A stretch of 5,251 bases of DNA, from NCBI GenBank assembly GCA_025454675.1, contig JALONZ010000202.1:1-5251 (forward strand), in the 5' to 3' direction. The notes under the pieces were generated by a model. It made no database searches. It worked only from the letters and a program-made list of their open reading frames with translations, and was not told the DNA's origin. Below are positions 1-5,187 of the stretch, in pieces. Numbering within the stretch: position 1 is the stretch's first letter; each line of letters begins with the position of its first letter. A program made the translations under genes and the position numbers. This stretch comes from Anaerolineae bacterium. GTDB lineage: Bacteria > Chloroflexota > Anaerolineae > Aggregatilineales > Phototrophicaceae.

Positions 1-323
1 TGAATCCGACGGTTGCCAATAACGAAATTCAACTGGATTTTGCCGTGCAACCCGTCATGACCGAGTATCGCGCATGGCAACCTTTCGGCGGGGATGATAT
101 ATCGGGTTATGGGGATGCTGTGCCTGTTATCGCATTGTATTTGCCAGATGCCCAAAAATTATCCGCGAAAAATGAGACCCTCGCCACCACACCCATCCGC
201 ATAGACTTTTTGAATCGGGTGATTGTATTCGGTGATGGTCGCGTGTTCTTTGGATATAACACCGTTGGGTTTGATGAATTGGTGCAACGCCTAACAGGGG
301 TGGATTTTACCCCATCGGAATAA
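1..323 (+). CDS. C-terminal part of an unrecognised protein (5'-truncated by window edge)
   Basis: The frame is open from base 3 to the TAA at 321-323, giving at least 106 residues. Internal GTG (45) and ATG (57) codons lack a Shine-Dalgarno sequence, and the residues upstream of them (NPTVANNEIQLDFA) look like ordinary protein, so the real start is left of the window. The visible part is soluble in character, alternating short hydrophobic strands (VPVIALYLPDA, RIDFLNRVIVFGDGRVFFGY) with polar loops, and ends in a short helix (FDELVQRLTG). This suggests a small beta-rich domain. There is no membrane segment and no catalytic motif I can name. It is followed by a 104-base gap and a gene with its own promoter, so it is probably the last gene of its transcript. 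Function unknown; an exported or lipoprotein domain is possible but not shown. Confidence 0.7.
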   Translation, partial: NPTVANNEIQLDFAVQPVMTEYRAWQPFGGDDISGYGDAVPVIALYLPDAQKLSAKNETLATTPIRIDFLNRVIVFGDGRVFFGYNTVGFDELVQRLTGVDFTPSE

Positions 324-382
324 AGGTGACGTTCCGTTAACAATCCATCCAACCCCTTCTAATCTAATCACCATCTAACCTG

Positions 383-391
383 TGATATAAT
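383..391 (+). promoter_or_regulatory. Extended -10 promoter of the ankyrin gene
   Basis: TGATATAAT contains a perfect TATAAT hexamer (386-391) with the extended-10 TG one base upstream (383-384). No good -35 lies 16-18 bases further up, as is usual for extended -10 promoters. Transcription would start near 397-398, about 30 bases before the ATG at 428. Confidence 0.6.
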
Positions 392-395
392 CCTT

Positions 396-414
396 CATAG
401 AACATAATTCTATG
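396..414 (+). promoter_or_regulatory. Perfect inverted repeat in the ankyrin gene leader, touching the ribosome binding site
   Basis: CATAGAA (396-402) and TTCTATG (408-414) are perfect complements separated by five bases. The left arm coincides with the predicted transcription start, and the right arm ends on the first G of the GGAGG ribosome binding site (414-418, nine bases before the ATG). It could be an operator for a dimeric repressor or a small 5'-end hairpin in the mRNA. The stem is AT-rich, so a protein site is at least as likely as an RNA switch. Confidence 0.4.
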
Positions 415-427
415 GAGGATTTTTTTT

Positions 428-997
428 ATGATTACCCCCGACATCATTAAAGATTTTGTCATTGCATCGCATTTTAATTTGCAAAAAGTCAAAGATTATT
501 TGGCGCAATATCCCGATTTACTCACCGCACAGCATCAATGGGGGGATGATGATTTTGAGGATGGATTAGGCGCGGCTTCGCATGTGGGCAACCGCGAAAT
601 CGCCCAATTTTTTATATCACAGGGTGTCGAGCCGACCATTTGCACCCTTGCCATGTTGGGCGATAAAGCAGGGATTCAGGCATTTTTAGAAATTGACCCC
701 ACAACAGCCAATGCGCGGGGCGCTCATGGCATTTCGGTGATGTTTCATGCCGCATTGAGTGGGGATGTGAGCATTGCCAGCCTGCTAAAACGAGCAGGAT
801 GCACAGGTGATTATAATCATGCGCTACACGCGGCGGTGATGAAAAGTCATGCCGATATGACGCGCTGGTTATTGGATAATGGCGTGACGGATGTGAATAG
901 CAAAAATTTTCAGGGTAAGACGGCGTTGGCGGTGGCAATTGAAAATGGGGATGCACAGATTGAAGCCATGTTGCGCGAAAAAGGGGGAGTGGCATAA
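428..997 (+). CDS. Ankyrin-repeat protein, 189 aa
   Basis: The start is the ATG at 428, nine bases after a strong GGAGG Shine-Dalgarno sequence. The protein is almost entirely divergent ankyrin repeats, each a helix-turn-helix of about 30 residues. An N-terminal helical pair (6-35) is followed by repeats with recognisable cores at about 47-69 (GAASHVGNREIAQFFISQG), 71-91, 101-124 (AALSGDVSIASLLKRAG), 130-153 (LHAAVMKSHADMTRWLLDNG) and 162-186 (GKTALAVAIENGDAQIEAML). There is no signal peptide, membrane segment or enzymatic domain, so it should be a cytosolic protein-binding module whose partner is unknown. Many bacteria carry stand-alone ankyrin proteins of this size. It appears to be transcribed alone from the promoter at 383-391. 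The last codons double as the terminator of the convergent transporter gene. Confidence 0.88.
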   Translation: MITPDIIKDFVIASHFNLQKVKDYLAQYPDLLTAQHQWGDDDFEDGLGAASHVGNREIAQFFISQGVEPTICTLAMLGDKAGIQAFLEIDPTTANARGAHGISVMFHAALSGDVSIASLLKRAGCTGDYNHALHAAVMKSHADMTRWLLDNGVTDVNSKNFQGKTALAVAIENGDAQIEAMLREKGGVA

Positions 998-1005
998 GCC
1001 ACCCC
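978..1005 (-). terminator. Intrinsic terminator of the leftward transporter gene, inside the ankyrin coding end
   Basis: Read leftward, GGGGTGGC (1005-998), loop TTAT (997-994) and GCCACTCC (993-986) form an eight-pair stem with one G-U wobble. CCC and then TTTTT (982-978) follow. It lies eight bases beyond the transporter stop codon (1013-1015). On the rightward strand the stem has an A-C mismatch and no T-run after it, so it should act mainly on the leftward transcript. Confidence 0.72.
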
Positions 1006-1012
1006 ACCACCT

Positions 1013-2152
1013 TTATGCTGATTTTGTCCGCATGATGAGCGATGCACAGATGAACATCACACCCGCGCCCAACAACGGGACAATCATCCCGCCGTTTTGC
1101 CCCGCGCCCACTTGTCCCTGAATGGTGGGTAGGAAGATTGCGCCACTGTTGCCGATGGCGATAATCAACCCCGATACGCGCCCGAATCCTTCGGCATAAC
1201 GCCGATTTAGAATGGCGAGTGTGAGCGGAAAGACGGGCGCACAGCCAAACCCCGCCACAAAGGATAAGGCGAGCAAAATGGTTTCGTTGGATGGGAATAC
1301 CAACACCCCACCCGCGCCAATCGCAACCATGCTGATGCCCATCAGGAGCAATAACTCATTCGATATCCGCCCCGCGATAAAACTGGCGATGAAACGCCCA
1401 GCCGTCAATCCTGCCCAGAATAATGAAATGGCGAGTGACCCGACTGTCGCAGTGGAGAGTGCGACAAGCGTCATCTGCGGGCTAATCCATGATGAGAATC
1501 CGATTTCGACCCCCACATAGACGAATAATAAAATGCCGAATGGGAACAGACTTGCCCACATGATTTTTGCGGATGAGTCGCTTTTCTTGGCGGGCGCGAA
1601 ATTGGGCATAAAGATGAATACACCCGCCACGATGATGCCGATTGCCCCTGCCCACCAATAAATCAGTCGAAAATCACCATTATTCAATCCCAAACTAGCC
1701 ACTTGCGGACCCATAATCGCGCCGATGCCAAAGAAAAAGTTAATGGCGCTCAATTCGCGGGCGGGATGTTCGGGGTTATAACGCGGGGCGAGGGTGTTGC
1801 CACAAACCACCAATAATCCATGCCCAATCCCCAAAAATGCCACACTCACAAACCCTAAAACGGCTAAATTGGACGGGATGATGGCTAATATCACCAAGCT
1901 AATCCCCAATAAACCCGCGCCACTCATCGAAAGCGGACGGCTCATATTGGCATCGAGTAAGCGCCCACCGATAAAGACCGCTAATGACGCGCCGATAAAG
2001 AAGGCGGCGGTGAAAAATCCCCCGTTTTCCAGTGGGATTTGAAAATAAGTGGTGAGCGATTCGAGTGTGCTGGGGATGACGGTTGCACCAATGCCAGTGA
2101 GGGTGAATGCAATCCTAAAAATAATCCGATTAACGGGGTTGGGGGAGGTCAT
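1013..2152 (-). CDS. Major facilitator superfamily transporter, 12 TM, FHS/sugar-permease-like
   Basis: This is a 379-residue, strongly hydrophobic protein with about twelve membrane helices in two halves, joined by a polar cytoplasmic loop (about 184-197, MPNFAPAKKSDSSAK). Family marks are a motif-A-like loop after helix 2 (GGRLLDANMSRP, 62-73), the FFFGIGAIMGP segment in helix 5 (139-149), and a helix 7 of the form YVGVEIGFSSWIS (212-224) that resembles fucose/glucose permease-type (FHS) carriers. A second AGRF-type loop follows at 251-262. It would act in the inner membrane as a proton-coupled symporter or exporter; the substrate cannot be read from sequence, and the sugar-type call is an inference from helices 5 and 7. 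The ATG at 2152 is preceded by AGAAGGA with six bases between. It is transcribed alone, divergent from the TPR gene and convergent with the ankyrin gene, with its own terminator. Confidence 0.88.
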   Translation of the reverse strand: MTSPNPVNRIIFRIAFTLTGIGATVIPSTLESLTTYFQIPLENGGFFTAAFFIGASLAVFIGGRLLDANMSRPLSMSGAGLLGISLVILAIIPSNLAVLGFVSVAFLGIGHGLLVVCGNTLAPRYNPEHPARELSAINFFFGIGAIMGPQVASLGLNNGDFRLIYWWAGAIGIIVAGVFIFMPNFAPAKKSDSSAKIMWASLFPFGILLFVYVGVEIGFSSWISPQMTLVALSTATVGSLAISLFWAGLTAGRFIASFIAGRISNELLLLMGISMVAIGAGGVLVFPSNETILLALSFVAGFGCAPVFPLTLAILNRRYAEGFGRVSGLIIAIGNSGAIFLPTIQGQVGAGQNGGMIVPLLGAGVMFICASLIMRTKSA

Positions 2153-2193
2153 GAGGTGTCCTTCTGTGTGTGTAAAAAGTGAATTGATTAGCT

Positions 2194-2199
2194 ATTATA
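2194..2199 (-). promoter_or_regulatory. -10 element of the transporter promoter
   Basis: Leftward TATAAT, 41 bases upstream of the transporter ATG, would place the transcript start near 2187. No TG extension at the right spacing and no convincing -35 are visible, so this is a consensus hexamer only. Confidence 0.4.
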
Positions 2200-2213
2200 C
2201 ACGCCACCCCGCG

Positions 2214-2227
2214 CATCTGCGTAGATG
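2214..2227. repeat. Short inverted repeat between the divergent -10 elements
   Basis: CATCT (2214-2218) and AGATG (2223-2227) are complementary across four bases. The repeat sits between the leftward -10 (2194-2199) and the rightward -10 (2231-2236), where an operator serving both genes could lie. Five base pairs is short enough to be chance. Confidence 0.2.
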
Positions 2228-2236
2228 TGTTATAAT
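2228..2236 (+). promoter_or_regulatory. Extended -10 promoter of the TPR gene
   Basis: TGTTATAAT has a perfect TATAAT (2231-2236) with TG at the extended position (2228-2229) and no evident -35. The predicted start, near 2243, coincides with the first base of the AAGGAG ribosome binding site (2243-2248, eight bases before the ATG). The leader would therefore be only about 14 bases. Confidence 0.6.
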
Positions 2237-2256
2237 ATGGGCAAGGAGATTTTGTT

Positions 2257-2637
2257 ATGAGTGATTCACGCGATGCAGGTGATTATTTTGAAATGGCGCT
2301 CAATCAAGAAGAACAGGGCTTGATGGATGAAGCCATTGTCAGTTATACCGAAGCGATTCGGTTGTATCCCCAATTTGCGGATGCGTTTTATCAGCGTGGG
2401 ATGTTATTTTTGTTGCGCGGTGATTATGCGCTGGCGGTAAATGATTTTGACCAAGCATTGGCAATTAATCCATATAATGTGAGCGCATGTTATGAGCGCG
2501 GGGTGGCATATTATTTCGCGGGGGAATATGAACGCGCCTTGCGTGATTTTGAGGATGTGCTGGGCGCAAATCCGAATCATGATTTGGCAAATGAAGGTCG
2601 AGAACGGTCGCTACGCAAATTGGGACGCAAGGGGTAA
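2257..2637 (+). CDS. Tetratricopeptide-repeat protein, 126 aa
   Basis: The ATG at 2257 follows AAGGAG by eight bases. The protein consists of three consecutive TPR units of about 34 residues: roughly 7-38, 41-72 and 75-106. Each has the expected small and aromatic positions and a closing proline (AIRLYPQ, ALAINPY, VLGANPN). A short basic tail (GRERSLRKLGRKG) acts as or replaces the capping helix. There is no signal peptide or membrane helix. Such proteins are cytosolic scaffolds for protein-protein contact; the partner is unknown. The last 27 bases overlap the end of the oppositely oriented vapC-like gene. The basic tail is thus written in the overlap and may have been changed when the neighbouring module arrived. 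It is transcribed from its own extended -10 promoter. Confidence 0.88.
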   Translation: MSDSRDAGDYFEMALNQEEQGLMDEAIVSYTEAIRLYPQFADAFYQRGMLFLLRGDYALAVNDFDQALAINPYNVSACYERGVAYYFAGEYERALRDFEDVLGANPNHDLANEGRERSLRKLGRKG

Positions 2638-2937
2638 TCTTTGCACAACATTGCTGGCATAGGCGATACATGCCAGAATATCTTCTACGGTAATATCAGG
2701 ATAATAATCTTCAGAGATGATTTCTAAATCTGGAAAAGCTCGGAGATAATCTCTTAGACGACTAAACTGCTCAACGCTACGGATTCCAGAAAGAATTTCT
2801 TGGCGAATCGCCCCTAGGAAAGTAGCTTGATCGTTCGTAATTAACTCTCGCAATATTGCCACATCGGGCGAGAGTGTGTTCAGTGAATTGCGGCGTAAAG
2901 CCATTGACCAAACAGAAGTGTCAACGATGATGCTCAT
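2611..2937 (-). CDS. VapC-like PIN-domain toxin N-terminus fused to a DUF433-like C-terminal tail (chimeric, probably inactive)
   Basis: Residues 1-79 match the first half of VapC toxins, Mg-dependent PIN endoribonucleases. They show strand MSIIVDTSVW with the first catalytic Asp (D6), then ALRR, then IRQEILSGIRSVEQF with the conserved Glu (E47), then AFPDLEIISEDYY. Family members run to about 130 residues, continuing with an EAA..Y..C(R)..GI segment, a third acidic site before an LI.A helix, and a TTD..F end. None of this is present. From residue 80 the sequence is PDITVEDILACIAYAS, which I recognise as the C-terminal DUF433 signature (YP.LT.EDI.A.LAYA). The gene therefore looks like an in-frame fusion near 2698-2712 that lost the rest of the active site. 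Its ATG overlaps the vapB stop (ATGA, 2934-2937), so it is translationally coupled. The 3' end overlaps the TPR gene by 27 bases. Ribonuclease activity is unlikely; VapB binding may persist. Confidence 0.8.
   Translation of the reverse strand: MSIIVDTSVWSMALRRNSLNTLSPDVAILRELITNDQATFLGAIRQEILSGIRSVEQFSRLRDYLRAFPDLEIISEDYYPDITVEDILACIAYASNVVQRLPLASQFA
2654..2676. repeat. Perfect 7-bp inverted repeat at the convergent gene ends
   Basis: CTGGCAT (2654-2660) and ATGCCAG (2670-2676) pair across nine bases, just beyond the TPR stop and within the DUF433-like tail. There is no T-run on either side, so it is a weak terminator candidate at best. It may only reflect codons for the Ala-Cys-Ile-Ala-Tyr-Ala segment. 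Confidence 0.25.
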
Positions 2938-3134
2938 GATTGATAACGTTGCTGCTTGTAGTCATAGGTTTCGTCATAATCGATCGCCCCAAATAGGTCT
3001 AATAATTTAAGGCGTTTGCGGCGTTGCACATATTCATGAAGTGCTATTTCGATCATTGACTCAATTGTTACATTCTTATCAAGTGCTAAAGCCTCTTGTA
3101 AGAGTTTTTCGTTGATGTTGAGCGATGTGACCAT
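2934..3134 (-). CDS. vapB: VapB-type antitoxin, 66 aa
   Basis: This is a small ribbon-helix-helix antitoxin of the VapB type (Pfam VapB_antitoxin-like). The N-terminal strand is MVTSLNINEKLLQEAL. Two helices (about 10-40, ending ALHEYVQRRKRLK) form the dimer that binds operator DNA. The tail LLDLFGAIDYDETYDYKQQR carries the conserved (L)FG.IDYD..YDYK segment that occupies the toxin active site. The ATG at 3134 was chosen because GAGG stands six bases upstream and the protein then begins exactly at the RHH strand; an in-frame TTG at 3167 would add 11 unlikely residues. The stop overlaps the vapC start, the usual antitoxin-toxin coupling. All expected elements are intact, unlike in its toxin partner. 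It should repress its own operon, possibly through the repeat at 3146-3162. Confidence 0.87.
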   Translation of the reverse strand: MVTSLNINEKLLQEALALDKNVTIESMIEIALHEYVQRRKRLKLLDLFGAIDYDETYDYKQQRYQS

Positions 3135-3145
3135 GTTTAACCTCG

Positions 3146-3162
3146 GTTGATTGTCTGTCAAC
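3146..3162. promoter_or_regulatory. Candidate VapB operator
   Basis: GTTGA (3146-3150) and TCAAC (3158-3162) form an inverted repeat with a seven-base centre. They lie between the vapB ribosome binding site (3141-3144) and a weak leftward -10-like TAATAT (3177-3172). The position fits autorepression by a ribbon-helix-helix antitoxin. The arms are short. Confidence 0.3.
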
Positions 3163-3183
3163 TGCAATCTAATATTACACCCG

Positions 3184-5187
3184 TTACCCCAAGCGCTGAT
3201 TTTTAATCATCTCGCATAATACCCTTGCGGCGCTATGCTCTTCGGGGCGGATGGTGACTAATTGCTTAGCCAGATAATCGGCAAGTTCTACGGCTAGTTC
3301 TCTTTGGGTTTCATCGCCGTAATAGTTGGGGATGTTTAGCCGTAGGTGGGCGAGGACTTCATCGCTATCGACATTTTTGGCGAGTTCCATGATGGCATAG
3401 AGGACGGCACGGAGAACGGATTGATATAGCTCTGAGCCTTCACCCATTTCGGCACGACCGAACTCAACGGCACTTTTTAGTCTTGCTTTGTTTGCCTTTT
3501 GGTCTGCCATAAAGATCTTATAGTCTTTGACCTTGAAGGCTTTGGCGAAGTTTTGATAGTTGTCGAGGGTTTTGAAGCCTCGTGATTCCATTTCAATCAT
3601 TTTTAGATAGAATCTTTCACCACCTGATAATTTGTCCCAATGGGGTTTGGGAATACCTTGGGGGACGAGGCATTGATTAGCGGTATCGACTGCAAAGGCG
3701 ATCAGTCCATCGACAAAAGTAATTTCGCCTTTGACTCTGGGGCGGATGGCTTCGGCGGTCATGTCACGTCCGTCGATGATGGCGTAACGGGTGAGGACGC
3801 GCAGGGAGGCGGCGTAGCCTGCCATTTGGATGTCGGCATCTTCAAAGACGTTCTCATCGCGCCGATCGCCTTTAGCAAGTTGATTTAGTCCTGTGAGTTC
3901 TCTTACTTGAGCTTCGACTTCTTCTTGGATTTCCCATGCGAGGTCGTCGCGGGTGGTTTTGTGTTGTCCGAGGCGTTTGCGACAGATGAGGAGGATCGTA
4001 CCTTTGACGTGGCTGCCTTCACGGAGGGCGCTATCGGTTTCGGTGACGACGTACCATGCGGCGGTGACTTGCAAGCCTGATGCCCAGACGATGTTTGCCA
4101 TGTCTGCCCAGATTGTGCCTGATTGATGGGTAAACATGATCACTTGCATTCCGTTGTCGGGCATACATTCGGTCATGCGTTTGTAGGCGGCGACCATGTT
4201 ACGCCGAAAGTTTTCGTCTTCGCCTTTGATGGCTAGGCTACGCCGACTATCCCAAACCCATTCGGCAAATTCGGGGGGTGGATTTTTGCGTAACCATGCG
4301 ATAAAAAATTCAAGTATTTCTTCGTATTTGACTGCATCACCATAAGGAGGATCGGTAATGAAAATATCATTCTCTTCATTTAATTGACTGGCAGAGTGAG
4401 AAGCAACCTTAGATGAGCCATAACATTCTGATGATATTAATTGTAAATCGAACATTTCAAGAAGAGGTTTGCTTGCACGACAACCATAGTTAAACAAAGT
4501 ATTTAGTGCTTGGTTATAAAAAACATTGACAGGATTATCGCTACCGCCTCCAGTCCTCCCACCACCACCAGATTTTTTTACCCCAGCTTTTGATGTTGAC
4601 CAGATACAAAGTTTGCTTGCATAATTGAGAATACGCGACATCATTAGGAGAGATCTACCGTTGGTAGAATATTTACGCATTAAACCCATTACTAACAAGT
4701 GTCGTGGAGTAAACAAATGATGCCAATGTGTCCAGCCTCGCGTTCGGATTGGTTCATCGGTTTTATCACCTTCCTCAATCCTTAAATCTGGAATCCAGCC
4801 TTTATCTTGCCAATCTGCAATATGTTCAGCAATAAAATCTTCAACAATCAGTTCTCTTTTTAAATCCTCTTCAGTCACAGAACGAAACTCGAAAATATGT
4901 CCTTTGGATTCAGATTTAGGTTTCATCCATTGAACGCAATAGAGCCGCTCTTGATAGATATCTTTAGGCTGTGCTTTAAATTCGCTTTTTTCCCATAGAC
5001 GAAGATTATTGCTATTACTACTATCTTCTAACTTGTAATCACCTCGAACTGTTGAAATCTTTGTGCGATATTCAATTCCATTTACAGCATGAACTAAATA
5101 TGGTTCTTTTCCTTTCCCCTCAGTTTGTACCGTTCCTTTAACTGCTTTTGCTATATCTTCTAACGCTACACCTGATTCAATTTTCGC
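3184..5187 (-). CDS. DUF1156/COG1743 DNA adenine-methyltransferase-like protein, C-terminal part (start outside window, frame disrupted)
   Basis: The frame is open leftward from 5187 to the TAA at 3184-3186, 667 codons. An ATG at 4926 would give 580 residues, but there is no Shine-Dalgarno sequence before it. The 87 codons upstream are clearly coding (PYLVHAVNGIEYRTK, LRLWEKSEF, DIYQERLYCVQWMKPK) and match the middle of DUF1156 methylases. Counting from that Met, the features are: RGWTHWHHLFTPRHLLV (63-79); a Gly-rich linker and FYNQALNTLFNYG (136-148); the catalytic motif IV DPPY (192-195) in ITDPPYGDAVKYEEILEFF; a Rossmann-like middle (MQVIMFTHQ, WADMANIVW, GTILLICRKR); and a helical C-terminal region (GGERFYLKMIE, ANKARLKSAVEFG, VELADYLAKQL). 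The N-terminal DUF1156 domain and the AdoMet-binding FxGxG motif should lie beyond the right edge. Relatives modify DNA adenines and sit in anti-phage clusters with DUF499 ATPases and helicases. vapB follows 49 bases downstream. An internal stop at 5188-5190 suggests a frameshift. Confidence 0.82.
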   Translation of the reverse strand, partial: AKIESGVALEDIAKAVKGTVQTEGKGKEPYLVHAVNGIEYRTKISTVRGDYKLEDSSNSNNLRLWEKSEFKAQPKDIYQERLYCVQWMKPKSESKGHIFEFRSVTEEDLKRELIVEDFIAEHIADWQDKGWIPDLRIEEGDKTDEPIRTRGWTHWHHLFTPRHLLVMGLMRKYSTNGRSLLMMSRILNYASKLCIWSTSKAGVKKSGGGGRTGGGSDNPVNVFYNQALNTLFNYGCRASKPLLEMFDLQLISSECYGSSKVASHSASQLNEENDIFITDPPYGDAVKYEEILEFFIAWLRKNPPPEFAEWVWDSRRSLAIKGEDENFRRNMVAAYKRMTECMPDNGMQVIMFTHQSGTIWADMANIVWASGLQVTAAWYVVTETDSALREGSHVKGTILLICRKRLGQHKTTRDDLAWEIQEEVEAQVRELTGLNQLAKGDRRDENVFEDADIQMAGYAASLRVLTRYAIIDGRDMTAEAIRPRVKGEITFVDGLIAFAVDTANQCLVPQGIPKPHWDKLSGGERFYLKMIEMESRGFKTLDNYQNFAKAFKVKDYKIFMADQKANKARLKSAVEFGRAEMGEGSELYQSVLRAVLYAIMELAKNVDSDEVLAHLRLNIPNYYGDETQRELAVELADYLAKQLVTIRPEEHSAARVLCEMIKNQRLG

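Noticed and set aside
612..1010. Leftward 132-codon open frame opposite the ankyrin gene
   Set aside because: Low-complexity His/Pro/Ser-rich translation, no ribosome binding site, fully antisense to a clear ankyrin gene.
1212..2264. Rightward open frames opposite the transporter (1212-1520, 1794-2042, 2049-2264)
   Set aside because: Antisense to a well-supported membrane protein, with Pro/Asn/Lys-rich translations typical of the complement of hydrophobic codons.
2465..2671. Leftward 68-codon frame opposite the TPR gene
   Set aside because: His/Arg/Cys/Pro-rich shadow of the TPR codons with no start signal.
3135..3167. Longer vapB starting at TTG 3167
   Set aside because: The ATG at 3134 has a well-spaced GAGG and begins exactly at the ribbon-helix-helix strand; the longer start would also run through the candidate operator.
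90..3335. Recurrent GGGGATG and CCCGCGCC words
   Set aside because: They occur in varied frames and contexts without regular spacing or pairing and are best explained by codon preference for Gly-Asp/Gly-Met and Ala/Gly runs.
3640..3888. Rightward 82-codon frame inside the methylase
   Set aside because: Shadow frame of the methylase with no ribosome binding site.
4341..4360. Perfect AAGGAGG followed by ATG on the rightward strand
   Set aside because: It is the complement of the Asp-Pro-Pro-Tyr codons of the methylase, and no meaningful reading frame follows.
4549..4575. Gly-rich stretch (GGGG.TGGG) in the methylase suspected as low-complexity expansion
   Set aside because: A Gly-rich linker before the FYNQALNTLFNYG segment occurs normally in this methylase family.
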